Positions 49,270-60,570 of a stretch of DNA of 64,000 bases are shown one piece after another. A program made the translations under genes and the position numbers. Under the pieces are notes generated by a model, which ran no database searches, was not told where the DNA came from, and was given only the letters and a program-made list of their open reading frames with translations. Origin of the DNA: Steromphala cineraria (Eukaryota > Mollusca > Gastropoda > Trochida > Trochidae); assembly GCA_916613615.1 (NCBI GenBank), contig OU744720.1, forward strand, positions 69,208,471-69,272,470. Reading direction: 5' to 3'. Each line of letters opens with the position of its first letter. The first letter of the stretch is position 1.

Positions 49270-50353
49270 CCAGTGTCTCATGTATTTCACATACATGTAG
49301 TTCAAATATCCCTCTGCTTTAAAAATAAATGTTTTGTAAAATTTTAAATCATGCATACAAACTGTATTGACTTGAATGTTGTTCCGAATGTATATCAGTA
49401 GCAAACACTTGATTATATATGTATGTTGTTGTCATATACACAGATTGCATGTTGTTCATCATGCCATACATCAAGCTTACCAATTCCGTTCAATGTTAAA
49501 CGGTTTCGGAATGAGTTAAAAGATTCGTTTATCTAATTTGAAGGAAATGACAACTCTATATAATAATATTCAATCACAAATAAAATTAATGATAACATTT
49601 CACTAGTTTTTGATGGAATGGTGGTAACTGCTGACACTTGGCTACACACTTGAAAGGTTTGAAGTGATGCTCTTTTGAAGTTTTCAAAAATACTGTTGAA
49701 TACAATGAACATAATCATAGTGAGTATATTTGCTGTATATTATTGTGAAAATACTATTCATGCTTACGTCTATCAACAATGCCGTATGCATAAAACTAAT
49801 TTTTGATATGCATTGTAATGGGTTTACAAAAACAAAGTGTTAATCGATTGGATTCATATATTTTTCTGTACATGTCACACAAAGAGGTTGGCTTTGAGAT
49901 CCTTGATTATTCTCTGAAAGGAATCATGAAGACATAATTGAAACACTGCATTAGGAAATACGCCCACAGAGTAGAATATAACTATGGACTATTATTTCCG
50001 TTCTTTCACACCTTTGATGAATGTGTCTCAAGTGAAATGCTATCATGGCAGAGTACGGATCAAACTTTTTGCCAGCGAAAAACAATCCAACATGCTTAGA
50101 AAAAGAATCTTGCTTACATGTCCAGTGTCTACTTGCTGTTCAGCGTTTGTTGAATCAAAACAGTAATCTAATCGAATTGTATGGAGTTTTGGTTTACGGA
50201 ATAAACAACAGGCCTAGAAGAGGTAAACAAAGATTATATGAACCTGGTAGGACATGTAAACTAATCTTCCTCATTTTTAAAATTATGACAGGATCGCATA
50301 TCTAAAGCCACAATAAAAAACGTTTTGAAACATGCATGTTGAGGAAGGGGAGA
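49270..50353. other. Unit 4 interior, no gene supported
   Basis: The segment near 49,920-50,010 (AACACTGCATTAGGAAAT, TTTCCGTTCTTTCACAC) aligns with 60,280-60,330 of unit 5. Open frames at 49,984-50,305 overlap in two frames and lack motifs. Confidence 0.5.
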
Positions 50354-51917
50354 TTAAGCCCCTGACCAACTTCAGCGTATACTCACTGCATACGAGTTGC
50401 GTATGGCAATTTTTCTCATACGCAGCCGTACGCAGGACACGCAACTCATACGCACCTTAGTTGTGTCAAGGTCGTTTCTTGTACGTCGGCATGCGCTTGG
50501 ACCATTGTCCCGAACCAACGCATTGATAACGCATAGAAGACGTACACAAAACGGTCTTCAAGCAAATATGGCACGTATGAAGAACGATCTTAAACCGAAT
50601 GATAACAATGGAAATATGCATTGTCCAGTTTTCCCTTATGAGCAACGTATAACAACGCACTCATAGCGTACACCGTGAATTTGATAGAGATAGCATAACG
50701 AACAGGTCGGTGAGCACAACACCTCCGTTTACTATTTGATAGTTTTCATTTCTTCTCCTTCTTTCATAAAGCACTATAATATTGTAGTTTAAAAGAATCA
50801 AGACTCGAAACTATCCAACTATGATAACCACCGCATGGAAATACACATTAAAATTAATTAGAGCTGCCATAAATCATTTATTAAAAGTAACAAAACGTTG
50901 AATATAGACATAATATATGAGATATGTGAACTACTAATTCTAGTAAATCAAAGATAAGAAGAGATGAAAAAGTAAATAGCATTGCATTCCCATGTAAAAA
51001 AAATCATAAAGAAGCTAATGATTTGTTTTTAATGTTCTTATAGTAAACTTCTCAGCTGCAAATCGATTTCAGATTACCAGATATACCATTAGACTAAACC
51101 TGGTCACTATTCCATTGTTTATATAAGAGTTATCCGGGATAATCTTCTGGTCAAGTGTCGAGATAATGGAAAAAAGTTCAATACAAGTTTTACAAATGAA
51201 AATTATCCTTGAATAAGGCAGGTCCGGACCAAAAGTGACAATGTGAAACCGATGCTATTGTTCAAGCATGGCATATTGAGTAAACACATCCGGAGAGGGT
51301 GCATGCATGTACCAGAAAAGATCCGATCTAAGGTTTATGGGGGGGGATGTATGTTTTCTGATATATAAGTTCTAAAAGTTTCAATACCTCAATCGAGGGG
51401 TATATATTGGTACAGAAATTATAAACTAACAGGCGAAACTGCGGACTACCATTTAAGTTGGAACTCCTTTTGTTTAGAGAAATTGTCTTGCAATTGGTAA
51501 CAAGCTTTTCGTTTTTGCGAGATCCTTTTGTATATATAAATTTTACCTACGAAATATACTTATTACAAAGACAGGAAGGGTAGAAAATTATGAAGACGCA
51601 ACGGGCTCGGAATATGTTCGCTTTGTTTGTGCAAGGCATGCGGTAGACATAAGTTGTCTGCTTCTAGAGGATGGTATGTATGCGTTCTGCATATGCAAGC
51701 ATCTGCAACAATAAAGTTGGGATACGCAAATCATAATATGCATCTCCAACGCACACGCAACGCAAAGAAAACGGAAAATTCGTAAATCAATCGCTCTTAT
51801 GCGGTACAAGTAAGGCAAAATACGATAAATTTTTCAGCGTACAGGTTGCGTATGAAAAAAAGTCCATACGCAACTCAAACGCACTTCCTTTACGCTTTAG
51901 TGTGACAGGGCGCTTAA
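50354..51917. mobile_element. 1.56-kb TTAA-flanked element with GCGTATG-rich ends
   Basis: TTAA flanks both ends (50,354-50,357 and 51,914-51,917). Inside, the left end GCCCCTGACCAACTTCAGCG and the reverse complement of the right end GCGCCCTGTCACACTAAAGC match imperfectly, followed on both sides by arrays of GCGTATG / CATACGC words (for example GAGTTGCGTATGG near both ends), giving subterminal inverted repeats of more than 100 bp. No transposase. The overlapping frames at 50,397-50,666 and 51,588-51,818 come from these repeated words. A piggyBac- or Kolobok-type transposase would explain the TTAA. Confidence 0.72.
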
Positions 51918-52595
51918 ATATTCAGCATGTGTATCCAAATATAGCAACACTATTGAAACGAAACATAATTACCATAAAGTTATATTGTCATGTCTGCGAC
52001 CTTTGTCATCGCAACTCGCTGATACACAAAACTGTCTGTAATCATTATTCTGTAGCTTACCTCCTCCGGGTTTCACTTAATCTTATTTCTTTATCGACAG
52101 TTTACAGTTCATTTCAGATTGTCACAAACAAGTCCTCAAGGAGGCAGTGCAATTATTGTGTCACAAAGAAAGAAAAGTGTGAGGTGTTTATCAATTATCA
52201 TTAGAAATGTTTGTTTAATAAATATCATAAGTTAACTGCGGGTCTATCAGATAAATGCACGTGTTAAATAGCTGAAAATTTGCTGACAACACGTTAATCC
52301 TAAAACACTCACTCATCAGATAATTGCAGCATAGATCGTGAGTTGTACGTTAAATTCGTTAAAAAACGATGTTGTTGCCGCTTCTAACTGTAGATTTTAT
52401 TTAACAACATCACATGATTCAATATTCTAGTAATTTGAATAATTGGAGCTGTTCACAGTATCTTTATCAAAATTAACTCTTAAAAGCATGGTCGTTGAAA
52501 ATTTTGTTATGAAAATAGACCTTAATTTCTTTTTGAAAACAATTTATCTATAACTGTTTAAAATAATTTTTGATTTTTGATATATGATAAAAAGG
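51918..52595. other. No gene seen
   Basis: A 100-codon plus-strand frame from 51,902 begins inside the preceding element and has no motif; not called. Confidence 0.5.
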
Positions 52596-52602
52596 TTACA
52601 AA

Positions 52603-52723
52603 ATGTCACTTTTCATATCATACCTAATATCAGCCCTCGACCCATATCCTCCCTCTTGCCTACGGCCCTCGGGCTGATATGGGGGTCTCGGGCTGATATT
52701 AGGTATGATATGAAAAGTGACAT
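52603..52723. repeat. Foldback with perfect 34-bp arms
   Basis: Arms 52,603-52,636 and 52,690-52,723 are exact reverse complements (34 of 34; right arm begins GGGCTGATATTAGGTATGAT). The 53-bp loop contains a second, weaker inverted pair (CCCATATC / GATATGGG). GC-richer sequence follows to about 52,860. Probably a small foldback transposon. Confidence 0.85.
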
Positions 52724-52869
52724 GTTATAACATCTAAATGACGTTACTTTGCAAAGGGAGATAACTCTAACCAAACGTCCCCCAGGGCCGATATTGATAT
52801 GGATTTGCGGACCGGACGGCAATATGGGTGCTGTGTCCTTGCCTCTATCACACATGCAAAACACCCCAT

Positions 52870-53330
52870 ATTATTGTTAGATATATGATAAATGTGTATA
52901 TATTCACCTGTCGTTCTGAAGTGAAAACTAGAAACATTTAACTAATTACTGAATAAACGACAAGAAGGAAATCGTGTAATGTAATTCATTAGAAGGAATG
53001 TGTACTCGGAAGTTCCCTTAAGAGAATAGAATGCTCTTGTGTCCTCTATTTCAGTTGATGTGCACTTATAAAATTTCCAAAACAGATTGTCTTTGAACAA
53101 GTGGTTAACAGACCTTCAGTAACTTGAGGTAAGAACATTGGAGAAATGGAATGCCTAGAATCCTTCGTCGTTGAAAACTGTGATTCCAGGATACAATTAG
53201 GTATGCTTTGTAGAACATTTGGATCATGATGAAAGTAAACAAAAAGTTCATTAAGTGAAGATTTCATCCATAAGTACTTAACATTCCTTGATTGATAAAT
53301 GAGCATAATACTTGAAAAGGCAATGCACAA
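52870..53330. other. No gene seen
   Basis: AT-rich sequence without recognised elements. Confidence 0.5.
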
Positions 53331-53334
53331 CTTG

Positions 53335-53625
53335 ACTCATTACCTTATCGTGGTGTGGGAGTTTGTGTGCTTCGGCGACCCCGAGTGCAATGCCAGATTG
53401 AGCTTCCATGCTCCTTGTAGGGTTACCCAAGCTGGACAGGTCGACGGGCAGACCAAATGCGAGTCCTTCTAAAACCTGCTTTCCATCTCTCACTATGCCT
53501 TTATTTTCGTCTTTTCTCTCATCCTTTCGACCCTGATCTATCTGCTCTCTTATGGATGGCAACATCTATGTGTTAAATAGCTGAACAATTGCTGATAACA
53601 CGTTAAACCCAAATTCACTCGCTCA
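53335..53625 (+). mobile_element. SINE-like or shrunken LINE copy 1
   Basis: Begins ACTCATTACCTTATCGTGGT, as does the copy at 55,887, contains AAGCTGGACAGGTCGACGGG, and ends with AACACGTTAAAC and an ACTC/GCTC simple repeat. Two copies with the same start and the same end show a defined short element rather than random truncation. No tRNA-type promoter boxes were found, so it may be a LINE whose ends have been joined. Confidence 0.65.
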
Positions 53626-53817
53626 TTTCAAGATTGCACGAGACATATATACCTCTCTGTGTATACTGATTTTTTTAACGTCATGAGCAGGCATCAATTT
53701 TGTTCCTTGATTACTGCGCAATGCTATACTTACATAATTATTATCATCATCATATATTATCATAGCCAAATAACAAATGTTAAAAGTATAATGTATTCTA
53801 TGTGGACAAGTAGTAAA

Positions 53818-54149
53818 CCATTCTCTCCCCACAGAGGCAAATCCAGTCATGTTGATTTAGCCTCTGTTATATTACGCCGACTTTGTGGGATAAAATTACA
53901 GATGCCTCATTGGAGGCAATCAAAGTTAGTTGTGCAATCATCGTTTTGGCTACTGAATCAAGGCAAAAGCATTGCGATATGAACCACCCTTTCCATGCGA
54001 AAAGCGTTGTCATTTGATAAAGAAATTCAAATGGATTGTGATGCGGGTTTTTTTCCGCCAGGGGAAACTGCCGGAACTCACGGATTTAGGCGTAATAGAA
54101 CAGAGGCTAAATCAACATGACTTGATATGCCTCTGTGGGGAGAGAATGG
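53818..54149. mobile_element. Inverted-repeat MITE (332 bp) with 7-bp flanking repeat
   Basis: Ends CCATTCTCTCCCCACAGAGG and CCTCTGTGGGGAGAGAATGG are perfect inverted repeats, and complementarity continues for about 60 bp. TAGTAAA flanks both sides (53,811-53,817 and 54,150-54,156). The interior matches the element at 2005-2352. No transposase. The good ends show this copy moved more recently than the other. Confidence 0.88.
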
Positions 54150-54286
54150 TAGTAAACAGAAAACGTATTTATTTGCCATGACATGTATCTCCTCAGTTGC
54201 CGTCATAAGATGAAGGTTACACAAGGCGAATTATTTTATTCAACAAAAATGTGTTCTTTCAAAATATCATGATGATACATCAGCCA

Positions 54287-54717
54287 GTCTGATTAAAATC
54301 GACTGTGATTCGAGGAAAAACGTGTAAAAATATTATCTCTAGTGGGGTTTGAACTTCAACCAGCCCGGCTTTCCTCTCATTCACAGTCTGAAGGCACCCC
54401 TATTACCCGCATGTTCTGACGCAAGCTCATCTAGCCAATCGCAAGGGTAGCAGTAAAAGCTCCGATATCATGCAGGGGCAGGTAACTCCAGTGTACCATT
54501 CGTTATACATAATCGCCGCTAAACGCTATTTAAAAACGAGGATGTGATTGGATAGCTTATGACTGGGTTTGTCTGCGCTAAACTGGTCATAAGAACATGC
54601 GATAGAGGTGGGTGCATTCAGACCGAGACGGAGAGGATGTTCTGGCTGGTTTGAGCCCCGATAGAGACAATATTTTTGATATTTTATTCCTCGGGGTACG
54701 GTCGATTTTAATCAGAC
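54287..54717. mobile_element. Inverted-repeat element (431 bp) with 14-bp flanking duplication
   Basis: Starts GTCTGATTAAAATCGACTG and ends GTCGATTTTAATCAGAC; imperfect complementarity runs for roughly 110 bp on each side, including TTTGAAC/GAGCC patches. The 14 bp TGATACATCAGCCA occur at 54,273-54,286 and again at 54,718-54,731. The interior is GC-richer than the host DNA and has no coding frame. The family is not recognised; the flank is longer than common DNA-transposon duplications. Confidence 0.8.
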
Positions 54718-55634
54718 TGATACATCAGCCACAATAATCTGTGCCAAAGAGTGACGCACAAAGTTTCAACTAAAATGTCATGGCTCTTCTTGAGATTCAT
54801 GTACATATCAGGGATGGGGTCAAGTACACCGTACTTTAATGTACTAAAGAACATTCTAAGTAATTCATGTATTTCAAATACAAGTACTTTTATATCAAAT
54901 GTACTTGAGTACTTGTAAAAAGTACTTCAGTCCAATCCAAGTACTTTTGATAAAACAAAATGTCAAAATGAAAAACATCTCAGGACACATTGGTTTATTA
55001 CACAAAACAATTTAATGACATATTTGTATAATTGTATAAATGAGATTATGTTCATTGGAAATATAGTTCTCCCAATTTACTATCAAACTTTATTTCAGTA
55101 ATTATGACTCAAGTCCCTTGTAACTTGAAAACCACCTATTCAAAACTAGCAAGTAGTTTTACTATTTTAAATTCTCTCAATGTATGATTTTTACGCACAA
55201 AACAAGCATCTGAATGATAATTCACAAGTGTGCTCATTGTGGCATCTAATGAACATCAATTGTTCGAAAGTTAGATCACCGGAGAGCATCTGTCTGTCAG
55301 CAATGCCAAACACTCTCGCGACTGGTGCAGATGATGCACGTGATGGAAATATATTTCTGGCAAGGTTTGGAAACTTTTAAGTTGTGTAGCTGACAGTTTC
55401 CAGTAACAGAGTGGATCGGATGACACTAAGGACCACACGGTTCACTCAAATAGTCAAACTCTAATAGTGACTGACCTGTCAGGGGATTTTTGTCTGGTAG
55501 ACTTGTCCATGAAACGGAACATACTTCTTTCTTGCTTGGCAATGGGCAGCAATCTTAACTTTCATTGATTGACGATGTGTCAGAAGATTGATTTTATGAT
55601 CGTTTAGTCTCCGCTATCTAGTCACCATTTTTAG

Positions 55635-55657
55635 TGATTCTGATTCTGATTCTGATT
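55635..55657. repeat. (TGATTC)n microsatellite
   Basis: About four TGATTC units, lying inside the hAT remnant. Confidence 0.85.
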
Positions 55658-55886
55658 GATGTGCCTTTTAACAATCTCAGATGCAATGCAGGATGTTTGG
55701 ACCTGATTTGCAGATTTGCTGAGAACTATTTAATTGCACTGCTTCTTTAAGTTCATCGTTGATCATCAGTTGGAGATTGAGCAATACATGGGTTGTGATT
55801 AATAGTAATGATGACATCATCTGTGCCATTGCAGTATAAATGTTCCTCACATCCACCTCCGTGTTAGTCGTCACGTCCACCACTGG

Positions 55887-56201
55887 ACTCATTACCTTAT
55901 CGTGGTGTGGTGGTTTGTGTGCTTCGACGACACCGAGAGTTATGCCAGCTGGAGCTTACATGTTCCTGGTAGGGTCACCCAAGCTGGACAGGTCGACGGG
56001 TAGAAGCCAGACCAAATTTGAGTCCTTCTAAAACCTGCTTTCTATCTCTTACTACGCCTTTCTTTCCGTCTTTCCCCTCATCCTTTCGATCCCTTTCGCC
56101 CTGATCTGTCTACTCTCTTTTGGATGGCAACATCCACGTGTTTAATAACTGAAATATTGTTCAAAACACGTTAAACACCATCTCACTCACTCACTCACTC
56201 A
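55887..56201 (+). mobile_element. SINE-like or shrunken LINE copy 2
   Basis: Same start (ACTCATTACCTTATCGTGGT) and same 3' region (AACACGTTAAAC then five CACT units) as the copy at 53,335. It is inserted in the hAT remnant, so it is younger than that element. Confidence 0.7.
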
Positions 56202-57146
56202 GTTATGTCCAATCCTTCCAATCCCAGTGATGCCAATGCTTCTGTCATATTGCTCATAATGTCATAAATCACATGGCTAAGTTTTGATGAACATTGAGCA
56301 ACCGTTTTTTCATACTCTTCTGAGGTTTTCTTAGCAGTGTGTCTACCTTTTAGACGTTTAAATGCGAGCTAAACAGATTACTAAGTCTGGGTTTTCACAC
56401 ATTTTCTAGTTATACCAATGTAGCTCCTAATCTGACGACTCAACGAAGTATTCAGTGTTACACATACACTTGCACATCCCTTAATAGAAGTGCATGGAAC
56501 TGATGACTGTCCACAGCCGTTTGCCGAATCAAGACGCAAGTAATGAACATAAGGGCATCTGTACTCTTTAGCTGCCGTGGGTTTTGAGAATAATAACTTT
56601 TTGAGACTTAACTGACTTGTTGATGAACTTGAATCGGAACATGCAGTTTTCTTCTTTGGAATGGAACTGACTTCAAGGTAAAGTGTTGGATGCCTTCTTT
56701 TTAGATACTTATAAAAACCAAGTGAAGATAGGAACGGTCCTGATATAACACTAGAGCAGTGATTGCAAGTGGCTTTGAAATGTTCTGATACATTCTATGG
56801 AAGAGTAAGTTCACTGAAAATTTACTGAAAGTTCACTACCTGTGAAATACAGGTACATACATACAGGAAATACATGTAGCATTTAAATGAATCGTATGTT
56901 CTACAATGATATACACTTAAAGAACATTACATGACTTTAAAATAAGTAATAATGAATAAAATATTTCAGACCTGAAATGTTTAGTTTCTTTCTCATTTTA
57001 AAACGATGCCAGTGTTGATACCTTTCAAAATTTACAGTTAATTGTCACAATTTTATAAATGATATTTCAATTCTCCATCTTGGTATACGTCAAAGGGATC
57101 TTATGGCTTATCTGCACATTTATGTTATGTGTCTATCCACGCGAAA

Positions 57147-57410
57147 TTAAATAGCTAATCGATTCAGCACTGTGTAGGAGAAAGAAACAGATGTGGAGGT
57201 TCTGATAAGAACAGAGAGGGAGGGGACTTACAATCAAATGGGTCTGTGCCTTAATGACTACCAGAGATTTGAAATTGCAGTGAAAGCTTCTCCACACAAG
57301 AACGACAAATTCACTTATTTGATACAAATAAAAGCGCCACCTGTTAAAATGTTGAGAAATTCAAGTAGCCATTTCAAAGACAAATATGGTTTAACAATTT
57401 TCAATGGATA
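57147..57410 (+). pseudogene. Exon-like block A, copy 5 (longest open frame)
   Basis: From an ATG at 57,193 it reads MEVLIRTEREGTYNQMGLCL, then NDYQRFEIAVKASP, and stays open for 72 codons. Upstream it has lost one base and carries a TAG (GTG TAG GAG) where other copies have GTG AAT GAG. The longest relic of the frame I favour as ancestral. No membrane or signal segment is visible; family unknown. Confidence 0.45.
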
Positions 57411-57477
57411 AGCCCATAACAAAGTATTTTTATCATGACATCGAGGAAATTGGTGTATGTAACTTTTGTTATGGGCT
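57410..57477. repeat. Short inverted repeat (14-bp arms)
   Basis: AAGCCCATAACAAA (57,410) and TTTGTTATGGGCTT (to 57,477) pair around a loop of about 40 bases. It directly follows the open part of block A copy 5; could be a tiny MITE or a hairpin in a transcript. Confidence 0.7.
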
Positions 57478-57479
57478 TT

Positions 57480-58345
57480 TCAATTTTTTAAAGATTGTTC
57501 GCTATATAGAAACAGTGAGTGTTTTTAATGGTGTATGTGTGTAATGTATGTATATGTGTAATTAAATCCGCAATAAGAATAGGCAAAAGGCTAAACAGAT
57601 TCAATCTAATTTAATGAGGAAATAGTGTACATGGAACCTTTCTGATACATTTGACAAAAAATGAAGTTTCAAATAGTGCGTTGTTGGTTGTGTACATTAC
57701 AAATAATTAATAAAACTCATATAAAGATTATGATGTAGAATAACATAAAAACAAATAAAGTCAAAACCAAGACCGAAAAAACATACCAGAACAAGAGCAA
57801 AGAAATCTTAGAAAGCCATTACATTGACAATGCGGGATTTCATTTACTTACGGGATGTTGTCGTTTATTACAATCAACTAGATCCTATTCAAACTATTAA
57901 TACAAACCATTAAAGATAAACATCGTGCATGCAGTCGCGATGCAATGTAGGAAATACATGCACAACACGAGATTGTAGTTATGAAAATCACAACTGCACA
58001 CAACTATTGTGTATCAATCCAATACAACAAAATGAAATAGTTCATGCTGATAGTCCTATCATTGTAAACGCTATACTCTCTACCACAATGAATTCTTCTA
58101 TCAAAAACGGTGCATCAACGATATTTATTTTTAAGGTATTTATTTTGGTCTCGCATGTACTAATATTAAGGTTTCAAATGCAACTTCCAAATCAACTGTA
58201 ATGCACATAGCAAAATGCATTCGAGTGTAAATGTAGGTGGAATTCAAATCACATCCTTTCATGTCAATGAAGTAAGGCTGACATTTCATAATAACGATAG
58301 CATCGTAATGTTTAGTACAAAAAAACAGATCATTGATATTGCCGG
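57480..58345. other. No gene seen
   Basis: AT-rich interior of unit 5; the 90-codon frame at 57,929-58,201 has no counterpart in other units. Confidence 0.5.
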
Positions 58346-58349
58346 CTGT

Positions 58350-58440
58350 GCAGAACTCAACACGTGGTTTTCCTATCTCATAATTTAGACACATGAAACG
58401 TCCTTTATCTTGTTCACATAAGCAGTAAAGCATAAGCTTC
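58350..58440 (-). pseudogene. Conserved block B, copy in unit 5
   Basis: On the minus strand it reads MLYCLCEQDKGRFMCLNYEI, then GKPRVEFCTAGNINDL, inside a 97-codon frame (58,433-58,140). The paralogue at 21,137-21,215 keeps KPRVE and TAG but has stops. Five cysteines in a short stretch are notable. Not recognised. Confidence 0.35.
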
Positions 58441-59452
58441 CGTTAAAAACCTTCATGTTATCTCAACGAGATTGGGCATAAGATTAGATACCATTTCCTT
58501 CTATTCTTCTGTGATTTCATGCTTTATCATAATTTGCTCAATATAAAACTTTGAAGATTTGTCTGTCCTTGTCAGTGTGTAAAAGTTTATTATTATAGTT
58601 CATTTGGTTAATTATTTTGTTTAAGCAAGAGTTAAGAAAGAAAATGTTTGTACTGTTTAAATGAAGTGTTCAGCAGAGGGTACACATTCCGTTAGACATA
58701 GCATGTCTTGTTCCTGAATCTCTCTGCTTATGTTTATTTCTGATATTTAACTGATATCATATATAGAAAGATTCATTTCAATAGAGGAATGCTGACTACT
58801 TTGTGCAGGTTTCTCACGTGTGATCCTAATAAACGTGCATCATAATAAACTTTGATACCTAATCAATCCCGTACCTCCTTTATGGTTAAATCTCTTAGCA
58901 TCTAATTCAGCAAACCATTTTGTAAAATTGCTTCCCGACATGTAACTTATTTAAGTTTACTTACTTGAAATATATGTACGACATAAGCATGCAACTTGTT
59001 GTCCCCATTATACAATTACAATCCTATACTCATAAAACCAAAGTTCACACACCTCGCATGTTTCCTTTTGTGCAAATGATAACATCACATAATATTGCTT
59101 TTTAGCTAATACATGTTGATGTTGATGAAGCTGAATAAACCAACTGCTAAAGTATGTCAATTGAGCAAAATATTTAAAAAAATGGTATGACATTTACTCT
59201 TAATCTGTACACACACTAGAAAACTAGAGCTTGATATAACTTTTTCCGCTGTTCCATAACTTCTTGAAATATATTCATTAAAAGTTTCATAATTAACTTT
59301 TGATTTGATTACAATTATATGATGATATACCTTATATTTGTAATGAGTATTAGGTAATATATTCTTTATTAAGCATGACACAATCTTGCCAATTCTTTCC
59401 TAACAAACATACCCTTTTTAATGCTTTTCTTTCATACATATTCTATTTCCAG

Positions 59453-59520
59453 AGGCGACGGTATTATCGGTGCATGACAAACAGAAGGCAGATGTGAAAT
59501 ATTTGGGATTTGGATGAACA
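59453..59520 (+). pseudogene. Exon-like block C', copy in unit 5
   Basis: After TTCTATTTCCAG, a good acceptor, it reads EATVLSVHDKQKADVKYLGF and then a stop. Related to the block at 49,166 and to the C blocks (shared VLSVHD). Confidence 0.42.
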
Positions 59521-60484
59521 TTATTTACAACCGTCCATTTGTTATTGCATTCATTATACAGGGAATGTTCAATTTTCAATGTGTTTCCTGATTCTTCTAC
59601 CTCAGAACATTGAAAAAAATTCTGAATTGGGGTCGTTTTATTTATTACACGTATGAAATTTTGACAGATTTCGAACTTCTAGTTTACATATAGGTAGGAT
59701 ATGCACATCAACAAAACATGAATGAAATAAATATAAATTCATTACATTGAAATTCAACCTTATTTTGCTGAAAATGTCAGGAAAGGGAAAGTTTTTCTAA
59801 CAATAAGATATGTGTATATAGAATTTAAATTACATAATTTAGTAATATACTGCAGTCTTTTTATATGGCGATGTAAAACTTGTAATAAACCGCCAAATAT
59901 ATAACGTCACAACAAAGTTTTTAGTTATGACGTCACAATGGTTCACAAGGTTCTTCTGTGGAATTGGAATTAAAAGTTGTTCCTTATAAGTAATGGAAAA
60001 AATAGAGCTTTCATGGTGCAATAGGATTGTTATGTTTTCCCTACATGAATAAAATAAAACTTACAAGCAGTCTTTTAGTACGTGCCTATAAGGACGAACG
60101 TACATATCGATCGCTGAACAAAAATATCATTTATATAAATTGTAAATGATCTAAAAGCTAAAAACTGGTAAAACTTAGCAGGGTCCATTATTAAGTGCAG
60201 ATGGAAAGTTATAATTTAATGAAGTTATCTATCACATTGTACTACAGAAATAGGAGGACGTGAATGATGAAAATTAATGGAAACACTGTATTAGGAAACA
60301 TGCATACAATATGCAATTTTCGTTCTTTCTTACTTGTTTAATTTGTTATTATTAAATGTTGATGAAGTATTTAAAGTACTACCGCGTTGTAATGGTATGA
60401 AGGTGATCCTGATAGTTAAAACGTTCCTCTACATGAAACAAACCTTTATCATAATTGCCGTTCATGTGTAAGCTCAATTGTCAG

Positions 60485-60570
60485 GTGGCGTGGATTTTAT
60501 CTCTGCAGGTTTGACACACTGAAATTTTGATTTTTCACAGTTGGGTAGCAACGAGGTGCAACTAGTTGAT
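60485..60570 (+). pseudogene. Exon-like block C, copy in unit 5
   Basis: Follows CTCAATTGTCAG and begins GTGGCGTGGATTTTATCTC, as in units 2 and 3, then diverges. Reads VAWILSLQV and a stop. Confidence 0.4.

Larger units (their letters stand above)
54809..56790 (-). mobile_element. hAT element remnant with broken transposase
   Basis: The left edge has a hAT-type terminus (CAGGGATGGGGTCAAGTAC at 54,809). On the minus strand, from right to left, come a BED zinc finger (CNHCSSVISGPFLSSLGF, then YKYLKRRHPTLYLE; about 56,660-56,780), a Ser-rich linker (SDSSSSTSQLSLKKL), middle pieces (SHVIYDIMSNMTEALASLGL near 56,230; VDVTTNTEVDVRNIYTAMAQ near 55,840) and the C-terminal dimerisation motif (RASSAPVARVFGIADRQMLS near 55,300). 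Much of the catalytic core is missing, a SINE-like element sits in the middle (55,887-56,201), and the right terminal repeat was not found. Dead copy. Confidence 0.78.
43429..57146 (+). repeat. Tandem array unit 4 (heavily interrupted)
   Basis: Starts with block A (43,429), has traces of block B (46,822) and a C-type block (49,166), and runs to block A of unit 5. Its 13.7 kb are swollen by at least nine mobile-element insertions. Blocks D and E were not found. Confidence 0.55.

Noticed and set aside
50397..51818. Overlapping frames of 64-89 codons at both ends of the 50.4-51.9-kb element
   Set aside because: They are translations of the repeated GCGTATG words and are open in two directions at once.
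1958..54181. Similar open frames starting MRYEPPF at 1958-2179 and 53,972-54,181, as if a conserved protein
   Set aside because: Both lie wholly inside copies of one inverted-repeat MITE and end at its terminal repeats; similarity is explained by the element.
54330..54380. tRNA-like T-loop word (GGGTTTGAACTTCAACC)
   Set aside because: It lies in the terminal inverted repeat of the 54,287-54,717 element and no acceptor stem or anticodon arm can be folded around it.
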